Numbered from the stretch's first letter, positions 39,001 to 53,295 are shown. The stretch: DNA of 64,000 nt from Oreocharis arfaki (GCA_013398015.1 VZRR01012414.1:890150-954149); one strand, 5' to 3'. Made by a program: numbers and translations. The notes: generated by a model from the sequence alone, not told the origin.

Positions 39001-41241
39001 ACAGAAATGTGAATGTACACACAGGCATATATAAATATACACATATATTTAACATGCTTACTTAGGTTTTCAAGAAAGCATGAACATATAGATAACATGA
39101 AGTAGGAGTAAGTCATGGACTGTTCTTATCAAAATGTGGTAAGAACAATACATAATCTAACAGGACCAGGCTGCAGTCTGTCAGAATGATCCAAGATAAA
39201 GAATATGGAAACTAGGAGTGAAATTATTTACGTGGTTGTTTAGAATGTGTAGAACCTAGGATTGAATGATTCCTGCTTCTAGACAGCTTTCATGCTGGTT
39301 TTGCTGGTTAATTCTTTCATTAATTTGGACAACTGAATTAACTTCTTGGTATTAAACTCATGCTTTCAAAATGGAAACTACAACTGCAGTGGTTTGCATT
39401 AGCATTTACCTAGGTTTTTTGCTGAAAATTTTAAAGAAGAAGAAAACAGTTTGGGGTCGAAGTAGAGGGACTCATAACCATTTTTGGCAACATTCACTTG
39501 AAGAAAGTCTCCTAGTCCACATACCTCTGATTTACTTTTGAAGTATCCCACCTTTTGTTTCACTGCATTTGAATATCTGTGATAATCGTATGGAAGTTTC
39601 TCTATTTTTGCTCACGGAGAAATCACAAAGCAGGCCTCTAAGTAAGGTCACACCCTTTTTTCCCTCAGTCTTCCTTCCATGACCAATAAGTGGGACCATG
39701 AATGCCAACCTAAATAAGATGGCTTGTCACTGCCAAATGCACACAGAGCAAAGATTTGACATACTACACACTAGTTACAACCTCTACTGAGAGGAGAGGT
39801 TTGTTGTGGGGGTTGGGGAGGGTGGATTTACATTCATGACCTTTCCCAGCATCTGAGTGCAAACCTCTGCAGGTGTCAGTTCTTTAACATCTTGGATAAT
39901 GATGAGAGAAATCATCCAGGAATAGGGCCCTAGACTATCAAAGGTTATTTATAGCAATTTGATTAACCAGTGAGGCTTCAGAGACACTACTTTACCTCCC
40001 TCCAATAAACCTCCCAGTCATTCATTAAAATTAATACACATTAAAAAATCCATTTAAATTACAAGGTTGTATTTGAGATATTGAGAATGAATCCAATAAC
40101 ATATTTTACAAGTAAAAGATATTAATGTGGCTTTCAGGAGCTCAAGCAAGAGAGTAGCTATCTAATATTACCAAGAATATTCTGTTTTTATTTGCAAACT
40201 TATTTATGTTTTACAAGCTAAAGTGTCATTACTTGGCAGCTGGCTATTTGACATTCCCACAAAATATGCTCGGCATGAAAATTTTTTTAGCTCCTTGAAA
40301 ACAGTGAGGTCCAGCCATACTTGTCTCTAGAAATATGTTGTCCTAATGCAAAAGCACACACAAACAGGTTATCAAGTCTACTCATCACTAATGTAGCTGT
40401 TGATGAAACCATCTGTGATCACAACACACTCCAGAAATCTTCTGACAGAGCCTAGTTATAAGTAAAAAAATCTCAAACTGAATTCTGCTTGGAAGCTTCA
40501 GCACGTACATCCTGCAGAATGCATCATCACCAGCATTTTCAGACTGCCACAGTCAAGAGAGGATTTTTAAGGGAAAATCAGCATGTCAGCTGCTGACCTC
40601 TGAAAAAACTTGGTCATCAGTGTCACCATGGGCCATACTTTCTATAAATTGAAAACAAGAATTTAACTTTTTCAGTCTCTGTGAACAACAAATGGACGTT
40701 GAGAGCCTATAAATGTGGCCCTGAACGCTTTTGAATGCATCATTTCCAACGTCAATGAAAATAATCTTTTGGCTAGAGTGGAGTCAAGAACCGAAAATAT
40801 TTTCACAAATACCTGTTTGAATCTTGAAGTACACTAAACTCCACTATATCCTTTTGCCTCTCCCAAGTATTTAAGACTACCAGCATGACCAGGAAGGATC
40901 CTCATAATTTGGGAATTTTTTGTTTCAGTCACACGCTGTGTGATTGGAGAGTTGCATCATGCACTCCAGAAATTGTCAGTCAACCAGATATATAAAATAG
41001 AGAGCACATGATTTCAGCTCTTAGAGTTATCTGGTCAATGTATAGATCACTTGATCAGGGTCTTTAATCTCCAGATTTGAGGATTGGATTGAATTGGTCA
41101 TGTCAGAGGCTGTCTCTGAAGACTAGTTTTCAATAGCATGATGAAGACAGCACACTTGCAAGCACACAAGGAGGAAATTATGGCACCGACAATGCCTTTG
41201 TTCTCTTCCTTACCTCTGTGGCACACTAGTTGGGGTTTTTG

Positions 41242-41292
41242 GTTTGTTTGTTTGTTTGTTTTGGTGGGTTTTTTTGTTTGATTTTTGTTTTT
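41242..41292. repeat. (GTTT)n simple repeat and T/G-rich tract
   Basis: About five GTTT units at 41242-41263 are followed by a T/G-rich tract with poly-T runs to about 41292. Confidence 0.9.
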
Positions 41293-43262
41293 TAATTTCG
41301 ATCTTCAATCCCCTAAGTGTTGAAACTGCTGTAAGATATTGGAAAACCCTTTGTGGCCAGTTTTGTACAGGGCAGATGTTTTGTAGACCATCATGATCCC
41401 TCTAGCTCCTTGATGCCTGTCTGCTGTTCTAGAGTACTGAATGTAAAGACTTACTTAGCGATCTCCTACAGCCTTCCGTTCCTACCAATTTTCACATTAA
41501 TTTTATAACTATTGTTCAAATGCATTCTTAAATGTTAACATTTCTTCCACGAACACCATAGTCTATGAAATACAATTCTATTCTAGTGGTATTGTTTTGA
41601 TTAGTAGGTTTAAAAGGAGAAGGAAATTTTTTTTACATCAATTTGAAATAATTGCGCTTGTTCAAGCAACCGGTTTGAATCAAACAAAACTTGCCTACTT
41701 GGGACTCAAACATTGTATATAGTTTAGAAATAGATTTTTGAGAATAATGTTGATTGTTTTAAAAGCACATTTTGAAAATGTTTCCTTTGTTACATGTAAG
41801 CTATCCACCATCTCAATGAATTAATTTGGATTAGAAATTCATTAAAAATTTGTAAATAGCTTCAGTCAGGTTGTGTTTATTCTTCAAAAGAAACCAAGCT
41901 TTCAGTAGAAACAAAATGCTCCAATACAACACTCTCTTCATGTTTTCATATGTGGTAACTACAACACCACCTAATAAGTTTCGTGAAACCTATTTCAAGC
42001 AATTAACTCTCTAGCTATTCTTTCCGCCAGTCTGTCAGTGCCAGAGTTTATGACACCAGCATAGATGGCAATACTAAGCAAAATTAACAAAGATGTACCC
42101 TGATCTTCTTCATTGTTATTCAAAAATGTAAATGTTCAATTTGCACAAAGAATATAAGCAGCAATAGATTATAATTAGTTTTGCCTCAAATGGTTCACCT
42201 TTTATTCAAATGTAATGACAAGTAATTTGACATTAACGTGGCATAAACACTTTCCTTTTGGGATAGCACCATATGGATTTTGTATTCTCAGAAGACAAGG
42301 CAATGGCTAGAAGTATATCTCCAAGGTCACGTGTACTTCCATAAACATTACATTGTACTGTTTCAGGGGAATGAATACAAGAGCCCAGCTAATTAAATAA
42401 AACAAGTGAATCCATAAATGAAACATTAAGTGCATACAAGTGGATCAACTTTGTCAGATGTCGAGTAATTTTCATTATCAACAACATTATCAGTTTCAAA
42501 AATCATATCAATTTGCAACTAAAATTTTTAAATGAGAATTCAGAAGACTACAGTAAGGATTTTCTCTTCACTCTTGATTTGCTTTTGCTTTATAGCAAGA
42601 AAACTATTTAGCACTTTAAGAAACTACCATATATTATACAGTGTACCATCAAAAGAGCTCTCTAGATGGCAGAAACCATCCCTCAAACCCTTTTCACCAA
42701 AATATAGACACCAACTTGGAGAAGAAAGGACAGAGAATATCTGGAGTCACTTGTTTTCTTGTTTTGTGTTCCTCCTCCCAGAACTCCAATTTTGGTAAAA
42801 ATTACAACAGAAACAACATTCAGAGGAGAATTTGAGTATCATAAGAGATAAATTGTTTGAACCAAAAGCACAAGTAATAGAAATGATAATGAACAACTGA
42901 TCAACTGATGACTAATAAAATTTCTGTGACAAATCCAAAATCTAAAATAGAAGACAACAAAATCTGGTGGATAAGTAAATTGTAAGTTATCTATGTAATG
43001 TGGGCACAAAGACTGGAAATAAAACCCTAATGTAGCCCTGGTAAAGGAAATATTAAAGGCAGTCTACAGGGCACCGGCTGGACTAAACTATGAATATTGT
43101 ACTCAGTCCTGGTCAATCATTCTCACAAAAGTCAAACTAAAAGTTACTCCTACTTTTGTTACATAGATAATAAACTGAAAGAGAGAGAGAAAGAATGATA
43201 TGTTCATTCTTTCCGTACTACATACTGTGTTTACGGGTAACTGTCAAATGTTTTTTACAGAA

Positions 43263-44214
43263 TTGTGCATAGCTAACTTTTTTTTTAATTATACTGATTT
43301 TTTTTTTTTTTTCCTCCCTGGTCTACTTCTTGCTGTGAATTACCTCAGCTCATTGTGGTTCTGGAATTTTTGGGAGATATATGATCCTCTGTCCACCAAG
43401 ACAAAACAGAATGCCCTATTAAAAAAAACCTCTTCTAAAGGAAATTTGTGGACAGAATCTGATACCAGACAAATTAGGTACATCTAAATTACAGGTGTGG
43501 AGCAGAGTAAAAAAAGCTTCCTGTATTAGAACATCACTCAGCATTGATATACAGTTCAAGTGCTTTGTCACAAGTAGAATCAGAGAAAGAATGAAGCATC
43601 TACTTGCACATCTATTTATGAATGCTTTCCAATGCTGGCTCAGAAAATACACCTCCCACAACTTAAACATTTATTTTAAGCTAGAAGAGGGATTTCAAGT
43701 CTTTACAGCTCTGAAGAACTTACATTATGATACACAAAAGAACATTAAGAACTTCTACCAGGATATCTAGTCTCTTAAGTCAAAGGACCACAATGCCATG
43801 GAAACTTATCTGGTATATAAAGGTCAAGAAAAGCAAACCATGTTTCTCCATAAATTCTTTGCTGAATCAATAAAGGGGAAAAAAAAAAAAAAAAAGGAAA
43901 GAAAACCCAATGATTCCCACCAGGGCAGCTGTGAAGCTCAAAAAATCATCCCCTGGACAGGTTCAGCCCCTCAAGTAAAGAATATTATCCCTGTAGTTAA
44001 AGATTTATTAATACAGACATCATTCCTGCGTCTTGCAACTACAGCTGTTTTCAACCTCTTATTCTACTTATTTGAAGAAAGACCACTGTCTTCAAACCTA
44101 GTAGAACTGGAAAATAAAGGCTCTGGGAAGATGATCAACAGTATCAACCTGCACAGATGTCACTGTAAGTATCTCTTCCAGTCAGAGACATCTCCTTGGT
44201 GTGGATACTCTTAA
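43263..44214 (+). other. T-rich tract followed by an unusually open, unrecognised frame
   Basis: T tracts at about 43278-43311 precede a plus-strand frame from 43339 to the TGA-free end at 44214 that is broken only by TAA at 43420-43422 and TAG at 43768-43770. The last uninterrupted part, starting at an ATG at 43798, is 138 codons and includes a poly-Lys stretch from the A17 run at 43879-43895. I recognise no domain or family in it. The preceding part contains basic and aromatic residues but no motif I can name. It may be a decayed gene or retro-element, or a chance opening in AT-rich DNA, and I do not call it a gene. Confidence 0.25.
43879..43895. repeat. A17 homopolymer
   Basis: A perfect run of 17 A residues, followed by a purine-rich tail. 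No recognisable retroposed sequence lies upstream. Confidence 0.95.
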
Positions 44215-47200
44215 CTGTCCTCAAAGACACTGAGTGGGAACCTTCAATGAAACAAATCATCTCACGACGTTATGTGCTGCCAAATACAGGAATATCATGG
44301 GCAGTGTTATGTTGTACTGTTCAATAAAAATGTTGCAAAGGCCTAAGTATAAAAAAAATTAAATAAAAATCTTCACATTAAAAATCATAAAATATCAGAT
44401 CAAGAATAAATTCTGAACAACCCACAGAGCAAAAAACCCCCAAAACTCTGATATATAGGACACATGAATAAAGCATAATCCATAGAGGGGTAATTGCAAC
44501 CAGCATTTACAATCTTTTGTTTTTAGGAAGGTTACTCAGTTGAGGAGAAAGCCATAAACTTCTAATGTGTACATAGGAGAAGTAAAACTCCCTTTAAAAT
44601 TCATATTAAGGAAAAATAGACATGACTGAAAAGAACACTGAACACCTTGGTACAACTATCTTATTCAGAATTACACTGAGATTTCCAGTGGTGGCTAATG
44701 ACATTAAAATATTTAAGAACTCTAATCCTGTGAGATTTGAAGGAACAGCTAGAATGCATTCATTAAACAAATCACTGATGGTGGATAGACACCATGGGGA
44801 AAAATAAACCTGATACAAATGAACTTGCTCCCCAGATTAAATACATATATGCCTATGAGATTCTGCCTCTGTCCAATGCTACTTTCAAAATGTGAATTAT
44901 GCCCTAGAAAAGGTGGAACAGTCACCATAAATACACATACTTCAAAAGATTTCATCCAAGAAATGAATGAGGACAGTAACATACTTAGATCTTTGGTAAT
45001 ATGTATTGCTTTTTTTGAAAACTGTGTCATGCCATCGATGGAAATGATCATAGATAAGACGTTTATATGCTCAAGTTGCCATTCATAGCTATCCTGATCT
45101 AAATATTGTATGTGCCAAAGAGAATCCACCCCTTATCCACATATCTCTGTAGATACAATCTGGTTTAGTGTACCAAGAATAAATCTGTCCTTCATCTTGT
45201 GTTGACACTTCATTGGATGGACTTCTATGGTAAAATGTAGAAAAAGTGGAATACAGCATATTACAGATAAACTATGCAAAACTGGGAATTGGCCTGTCAG
45301 AAGAATAAAAAAACTTGCATTCTGTAGGCAATCATAATATTTTCTAAAGCCGAAATTTAATCAGAGCTTAATCCATCTGGCAGGATGGGCAAAAAGACAA
45401 AGAAAGTGGTGGTGCACGAGTGATGCACAGGGTGCATCTGCATATCCCACTTAGTGCAATACAACCATCCTGTTCACTTGCACAGTGACAGAAATGCACT
45501 GTATTATATCTGAATTTCAGTCCTGTGGAATGGACTTAACTGCATCTTGAAATACACTCGAAATGCTTTTTCCTGAGGTGGAACCAAGGCTGAGGTAATA
45601 TGCCAGGGCAGAGTGCCTCCCACATGCTAGGACACAAGATAATGCCTTCCTCAGGAGAAAAACACATCCCCTCAGAGGTTTTCCAGCAGTGCACTCAATC
45701 CATATGCATGAATTTCTTTTAGTAACAGCAAGTGCAATGGAGACAGTCATCTAGGAGGGCTGTATAAAATCTACTTTGCATCATCTGCTGGATACAGATT
45801 CATCTTCTGTACCTAAGACTAGCAACTAGCATCACGTTCATTGCCAGCAAGCAGATAATACAGATATATGCTCCTAGAACAGTATCAGAACATGATAAAT
45901 CAACACTGTCCTTCTTTCTTCAGGCTGTGCCAGCCAGTATTAGAGACACAACGTAAAGACGTTGGCATGATGGGATCTAGGACATGCAGGGCTGCATCAA
46001 GCAGCAAGAGGGACATTACATAATTTATGGCAATAATTTCCTAAAGGTAAACATTACTTTTGCTAACTATGATTTTGATCACTAAACATAACTGCTCTGA
46101 GATTTGGTGCTGTGATAAATCGGATCTTGTGACAATGGTTTAATTATCACCACCCTTTCTGAGTGACAGGTGATCAATTTCATTAACTCCTCTTCATTTG
46201 CACTTGTACTCTTCTTCATCCAGGTATCCTTGACTGATTGTCTTTCTCATCTCATCACAAATCCCAGTTTACTGACTTGATTTCTAGTTGATATGATTTT
46301 CTGTCACACAATTCTCTTTATGAAACTGACCCAGCCAGCAGACTTTCTCAATGGCCATACAACTCTAAAAAATTCTCTGTAAGACCTAGTTCCAAGTGCC
46401 TATTAAAAAAATAAAATGAAATTTAAAAAAAAATATGTTGGTGCTGCACTGTGCCTCCAAAAGATAGATTTTTACATTAAAGTTGAACACTCCTTGATAA
46501 ACCTGCAGGGCTTTCTTTACTGTCTTGGGTAATGACCTAGCCCATATGCCAGACATTCAATCTAAATAGAACGCTCTCCTTCTCCAGCAGATTCCTGCTC
46601 CTTTTTCTTTTACCTGCTTTATTTTGGCTATTGAGTGAAAATCTATACTATTTTCCTATGATATGCATCCTTTTCTTCAACTACAGTCTTTCATTCATCA
46701 TCTTAAGAAGTATATGAATTTCTTATAATTCATGTAGCTCAAATTACTGGAAAATCTACTTTTCATCTTGAAAGATCTCTAAATCTTCCCAGCACCTTTT
46801 TCATTTCTCTCTCTGTGTTGAATAAATGAGGTGGTATTGTGCATCCTCACTTTACCCTTTTACTGACAGCAACCCCTTTATTAATATTGCTTCCACTTCT
46901 TAGATAACTTAACCTAAGTTTCTCTGGTTCTTGAAGGACTCATTTTAAGCCCTAAGTACTTTTATTAATCTGTATATAAAGAAATCTTCGGGATAAAACA
47001 TGGTCCTTATTTTTTTTTTTTTAAATCCTGTTTTCTTCCTCATAACTATGCATCTCTTTTAAAATTTTAAGCATATTTTTGTTGTAAAAAAACATGTATT
47101 CAAAGAAGGTCTGAGTGGAAGGAGAACAAGTATTTAGATTAGCAGCAAGAAAAAAGATTTAATTAATATGGAAAAAGGGCTTCATGACACAAGGACATAT

Positions 47201-50200
47201 AGGTGATGTAGCAAAAAATGTTGACTGTGCAACTGGTTATAACTCCAAAGGATGCTGAGAGTTAAAAACAATCAGAAAACCTCATACAGGCACTTTGAAG
47301 GGCTTAATCCTACTGTCATCTATATGGGTGACCATCACCGACTTTACAAAATCAGCTAAAGATGCAGAGCTTTCAAATGCATTTTTTATTCAGAGCAGGT
47401 GGAATTATCAATATTGGAAAAGGTTTTAGAACGTATTTAGAACTTGTCACCACAGGTAGATTCAGGCACCTTACAGTTTGAACCTGCAGTGATGTAGGAA
47501 AAAAACCCAATCTGTTGGACAAGATAGAGATTTTTTTTTGAAGTCATTAAAATGTTAATGAAAACACACAGAAACAACAATTCACATGAATAAACCAACG
47601 CTGAACCCTGAGACAGAAGTTCTTCTGTACTCTGAAACCTTTGATATCTGATTACATTTGCTTTTCATTTCCTATTCAGCTGTAAACTTAGGAACTTCCT
47701 GTGCTAATCCATCCAACTCTGGACAATACCACACCTTTGAAAAAAAAGCCTTTCAAAACAAAACCAACATCAGGATTGGCATGAGCATAAATCAAGTTTT
47801 AAATAACTCTTCTGCTGCTGTGCTTGAGAAGCATATTTCTCTCAGGAGACTTTTCTTTATTAAGTGTTAAAGGTAGAAAATACATCAGGGGTTGAACATA
47901 CCAGCCATCCCCATGAGAAACACAACCAGTAGACACTGGACTGTAACATTTGATCCAGGATGTGACACCACATGAAGATAACCAGTTTGATTTGCTTGAT
48001 AGGTTAGTGGTTTCCTCCTTGAAGTGAAAGCATGTGCTGGTTTTTAGCTGGGTTATAGGCTGTCCTGCATGCAAGAGATATACCAAAACCAGAATTTATT
48101 ATTAGCTTTAGTGTCCATGACTATTTAACATAATGTGGGTGTATTAGATGACACTATTGCCTTGCATCCTAATGGACTACCTCTGGTCAAACACCTATGT
48201 TTGTGTGCAAATAAAATATTAATGTTTTACAGCATTAAAGAAAAGGACCATGTGAAGCTAATATCATCTCTTATCTACTGGAAAGCTGACCCAAAAGATC
48301 ACACACTTCAGCATTCTTCTGACGGAGTAGCTACACTGATGTAACCAGACAGCTAGTGTCAGAAAAGGGAAAAGATCACCACCAACACAATAAATTTTTT
48401 ATAGCTTTGCTTAAATCTCCCACAGGAATCAGTACGTTGAGGGGGGTGCGGAAGAAGGCTTTTCTTTTTTTTTAATTGCTCTGTTCATTATTTTTCCCAC
48501 TGTTTTTGATTTAGGCTGTTTTTGAATAGAATGCAAATAAAGCAACATACAAGTTTAAACCATAGTAGTGCTTTTCAATACAGAATAGCTGAGATGATTT
48601 TAGACAAAAATCAGCAAGAATAGAAAGTGCTAAATGTGTTTCTGCCAAGTGACTTTCCATGGCACAATTATTTTGGTCTTTTTTCAAAAATCTGAAATAT
48701 GTGGGTTTTTTGCTAGCTGCCTAATGCTATACATCTTTAGAAAGTTTAATTCCTTCCAAAATACATACACCATTTCCCAGCTTCAAGTGTCTCTAAATTG
48801 CTACAAGAAGACATAGTTTCAAAAGGTGACAAAGTCTTTGCTAACAGAACTATAGCTCTCTTTCCTTTGTGGTATTATTCAGCTCTCTCAATGGTTTGCA
48901 GCTGGAGAGAACTAAAGAGAACCCTATGACCCCGTGCATGTCGGTAGGTTTGGACCAGGACATGCTGCTGCTATTACAGCTCATTGTGTGGGAGGTGAAA
49001 TTTTCTGTATGCAAGTAAAATGTATGGTTCTTTCCGGCTTTCGTTTCTGAAGCTTGCATTGAAGCTACATTTTCCCAGTTTTAACTCTATTGCCATTCAG
49101 CAAATGCAACCTTACTAGTTCTGCAGCATGTGGGAGTCAGCATGTGTACCTTATCTTGTCTTTCCATCGCATACAAGGAGAATATTTTTAGCCTTCAGCA
49201 CCTAATTAAAAAAGGTGAAGCTGTCATCTTCTTCCACGCCTGTGCTAGTTGACACGGAGCATTGCAAATGACTCTCTGCTGGGCAGAGGGAAGGTGAGCT
49301 TTGTCTAGCTTTGTGCTTCAATTACAGTCCCATGCTGGCAGGCAATTTATTCCCATTGCCAAAGCCCTTGTTTTCCTACATCCAGTCCCTGGTTACAGAG
49401 AGCGTAAGCTCTGCTGATCTTTGGCTACGAGCAGCATGAAGGAGAATCTTGCCTTTGCTAGAATGAAAGCGGAATTAATGGTTAGACCTCAGAGGGATGG
49501 AAGGGGATTTTAATTACTACCCTGATCCCCACAGAATTTAAGAGATGGTTTGAACTTTCTCACTGCTGCAAAGCCACCTCAACATTTTGGGACTAATCAA
49601 CATTACCTTTATTCCATAAAAAGAAGCATAGGTTTATGTTAATTTCCACTCCCAATTGCACATGTTTAGAACTTTGGCTTGATAATTTCTATAAACTGTA
49701 CTATGCAGTTATCTTTGTCCCTATACTTGTCTTTTTTATTATTATTTTTTTGTTTTATCTCACACTTTCTTAATATACCCAAAGATTTGAAATAATGGAA
49801 ATAGTAGATTAATAATAATTACTTTTACTACAGGATTTTGGAAATTATTTGAAATGTTTTAGATCTAAATTTAAGAATAGAAAATTGTACTATACTGACT
49901 TTAAGAATGGGATTAGATTTGCTTTGTTAACAGCAACATAAGAATGACATGCTATAAAATGTAGATTTTGATAGCCCAGTATATTGCAATTTCAAAGTGC
50001 TTTCTTCAGAACTGCTTTAAAGGAGTTGCTCATCAGCACCATGTTGCTACACAACCTGAAGTATGTAATTTGCTTGCTTTAGAAAAAGTGCCCTTGCTCT
50101 TCTGGGTCAAGGAGGTATAATACCAATTAAAGTACTAAGAGAAGCCAACATAGTCTATTAGACAGCTGCATTTATCTTTAAAAAGCAAGAAGAAAATAAT

Positions 50201-53200
50201 ACATTAAAAGAACCACAGAATCAAGCAGTAATAGAAGAAAAAAAATCCTAAGCAAGAGAAGAAAGATATTCTAACTGGTTTCTTTTTTTTTTTTTACATT
50301 TATGTTTAAGACCCTTTAATACTACTGGGAATTATATGCAAGTGCATTAAAAAAGAAAAAAAGAAGACAAAATACTGTGGCCGTGTTTTAAAACAGATGG
50401 AAGCAAACAGGGAATAGAAAAGGCAAGTCGTGGCGAGAAAAGAGAGCCACACAAAAGAGAGGTAAGTAATTAACAACTAAATGTTAATAAGTAACTGGAG
50501 TGATGTTACAGCAGTAGTGGCACTTGGGGATCATAGCTAAAAGAACAATTACATTTCTGCTGTTAACAGTAAAAATACAGGTAAGTGTGAAAGACACAGT
50601 CTACAGGTAAGGATGGGGTTCTTCAAACAGTTGCCTTGCTGAGAGTTGAAACACAGGAGAGAAGCCTGATTCCTAAGAGCACCTCCATTAACAAAAATAA
50701 ACTGCCCTTAACCCCTACATGTCAGTATTTTACACTACAAGTAAGATTCATCAGGAATGAGAGAATACTGAACAAAAACAAGAGATTGATCTTAAATTCA
50801 GCTCTCCCAGAGAGGCATCTCTTCTAATCCTGACCTCTGGACTCCCTCTGTAGCCAAGCGGGAGAAACAGGAGCCTCTATGGGGAAATCAATTCAATCCA
50901 AATAACTGATGTCTAAAACATGAAGTTGAATGGCCCTGTGGAAGCTCTGGTTTTCTTGACAATCAGTTGCTGCCAAGAGGACTAGGTTGGGGTACTTGTT
51001 AAAGGGCAGATGAGTGAATCCAGTCTGGAACATTTTCAGAGAAGACACAAGGCAGTGACTGTTGTTTCATATGATCCTGAAATATGTTTGCTGAATTACA
51101 TTGAAGGAATCAAGGACCTAGACTTGAACATTAACAAAACAAAACCAGACATAAAATCTAAAAAGTGTTGCTTTTCATAATAGCAAAAAAAAAAAGCTGG
51201 CACAATGCAGAGAGCAGCAATAGAGCAGGAAAGATGAACAAAGAAACTAATCCTTTTATTGACATCAGAAGTTCAGTGATCACTTCTTCCACTGCATACT
51301 ACTTTTCTTATAAAAGCTACCTAAAACTTGTATTGAAAATGATTGTCTCTCAAATTAACAAACAAGTCCTTTAAGCTACTCTAAATATAAAGAAATTATT
51401 GTTTTCCTAAAAATAGGATCTCACTGTACTAGTTGTTTTGATTATTTTATTTTTTTTGTTTATTATACTTGGCAGAAGTATTTAAGTTGATGGTAGGTAA
51501 ATTGTGTCAAGCTAACAGTAAAAGAAGATTCAAGTAGATGTCACATCAACCAATAGCCCAATCTGGCCAGCAGTAGCAAGGATTTTTCCAAAAACTACCT
51601 CATTCCATTTATTTTTGTACATATCCATGGCTTTTGCTCAGGATGTGCACTAAGCACTGTGAACTGGTAGCTGCAGAGATGGTGTCTGCTTGAGGCTCAC
51701 AAAGTGCTGGATCAAATGAGACAGAGACAGGAGGATTCTCAGCAAATGTCCCACAAGCACCCTAACTTCCCAAATTGAGAAAGGGGCACTTTGCTTCCCT
51801 GAGGAAAAGGGATATTAGAAGAGTGCAGTGACTGCAGGAGTTGCCAAGCCAGCTGTTTGGTGGGTATCTATCCCCAGACTCTCTAGTCTCCTCTTATCAC
51901 CTTCAGCAGAAATGTGCAACACATTGTTAAGGAGTATTACAGCACAAACTCAACATAGGTAACTATAAAATTGCTCCTCTTCAGTAAACCATTTGTGAGA
52001 ATTCAGACATGAGCATCCCTGGTGCTAATCTCATTCACAAAATGTAATGGGCAAGAAACAAAGCAAAAAAAGTGGTCAACTTCCCTAAAGAAAAAGAAAC
52101 CCCACCCCAAACACTTAAAGTTGCTGTAGCTGCTTCATTCTGCAGTCATTAGAGCAAAAAGGAACGTAAGTCTGCTTAGTTCACTGGAAGCAAAAAATCA
52201 ACCCATGAGTTTTTTCCAAACACTTCTTTCAAGTAAGTACTGAGAAGGAGAGCAATTTTTGTATTTAAAGTGTGGTGTGCACGGTTATTACTGAAAGGAT
52301 TTTGAAAATAACTTGCAGTTTCCATTAGTTCAGGTTTGTATGATCTGAAAGCATTTATAGGAACTATATTTAAGTTGAATTTACAGTGCACTACTAGAAC
52401 CCCAAGAAGTCAGAACACCCACGAGAACATTATTGCTTTATTCAGCTTTTCGAGATCCATTTTTCTTTTCAATTTTTGATTTTTTTTAACATATTGACAG
52501 TTCAAATTGTTCCTAAATGGCTTTCTATACTACTTTGGAATGGGACAACTGCGTATGTAGTTCCTTTTATTTTTATTTGTGACTATGCTTCGAAACATTA
52601 ATCTGCTTTCAGTTTATGGTCCCAGAGATCATCTCTCACTCAGTCTTGAATATTTGCATTTAGGGCCTATTAAGGTACAAAAAATTCATGTAACTCCTCT
52701 TTATGATGTAAACTATGACACGTCTGGAAGCAGAATAGAGATTATGATGAATACAGATTTTTTAAAAAAAACCAAGTTTAGGGCTTTTCAGGAAATACCT
52801 GTGTTCTTTCTATTTATGTGATTCTAGACTACTTTTCTACGTTCACCTTTCAATTAGACAGGTCATAGTCATCTCTATATGATGTGTTCCTCTCCTGTTC
52901 AGAAAATAAGAGATGTGTAAAAACGAAAGTTGTTTTGTTCAGAGGTTTATCTTTCACTAGAAGTGCCCGCTTTATTGCTATTTGGAGAACACTGATATGC
53001 ATTTTATTTCTATTGCGGTTCATCTGCTTATTTAAATATTTATTTATGGCAACTGTACTTCTTTCACAATAATCAGATATAAGACATATTAAATGTTATG
53101 AATATTCATAGGTTTTCAACCCCACTATAAATAGCAATATAGCAACCTGCCTTCATGAAGGAAAGGAGATCTTAAATATAGATTGTAAAGAATATATGCA

Positions 53201-53274
53201 TGCCTCATTAGTTATTTGGATTTGCATTTACACCCATTTAGCACAACCCATATAAATACTAACCTGGTATCATC
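44215..53274. other. 9 kb non-coding stretch, no gene or transposon recognised
   Basis: No supported gene. Overlapping frames on both strands at 44606-45129 look like chance. The 46021-46185 part carries clustered transcription-factor-like motifs and is listed separately. Homopolymer T tracts occur near 47010-47021, 48467-48474 and 50282-50295. The 49200-49560 part is GC-richer and little interrupted by simple sequence, so it could be a conserved non-coding block, but nothing in it is diagnostic. Confidence 0.6.
46021..46185. promoter_or_regulatory. Candidate regulatory element (clustered TF-like motifs)
   Basis: Within about 40 bp there is ACAATGG (SOX-type) at 46132-46138, TAATTA (homeodomain core) at 46141-46146, TGAGTGACAG (the PBX-PREP/MEIS composite decamer) at 46160-46169 and CAGGTG (E-box) at 46167-46172, the last two overlapping. 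The surrounding 165 bp is free of simple repeats. Each short motif alone is common by chance. The exact decamer is less common, and the clustering is what makes the site interesting. Enhancer function is an inference from motif content only. Confidence 0.25.
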
Positions 53275-53295
53275 AAAAAAAAAAAAAAAAAAAAA
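53275..53295. repeat. A21 homopolymer
   Basis: A perfect run of 21 A residues, the longest homopolymer I noticed in the window. The preceding DNA does not look like a processed transcript. Confidence 0.95.

Larger units (their letters stand above)
33972..43262. other. 9 kb non-coding stretch, no gene or transposon recognised
   Basis: No gene I can support. The 34215-34688 segment has a 157-codon minus-strand frame and somewhat more CpG than its surroundings, discussed under findings. There is a 25-bp tandem duplication at 35988-36037, an A tract near 36365-36377, a possible splice-flanked segment at 38153-38274, and a (GTTT)n tract at 41242-41263. The 36770-37000 part is GC-richer than its neighbours but has no recognised domain. 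Confidence 0.6.

Noticed and set aside
41242..41292. Regularly spaced GTTT units that might suggest a CRISPR-like array
   Set aside because: These are simple tetranucleotide units with no unique spacers, in vertebrate DNA.
44606..45129. Overlapping frames of 61-126 codons on both strands
   Set aside because: Mutually antisense frames with no recognised domain, consistent with chance in AT-rich DNA.
48033..48060. TGTGCTGGTTTTTAGCTGGG resembles the start of the LTR at 2855-3490
   Set aside because: Only about 25 bases match, with gaps, and no further LTR sequence follows, so it is not enough to call an LTR fragment.
53275..53295. A21 run as a possible poly(A) tail of a processed pseudogene
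   Set aside because: The upstream sequence has no open frame or recognisable transcript, and no flanking target duplication was seen.
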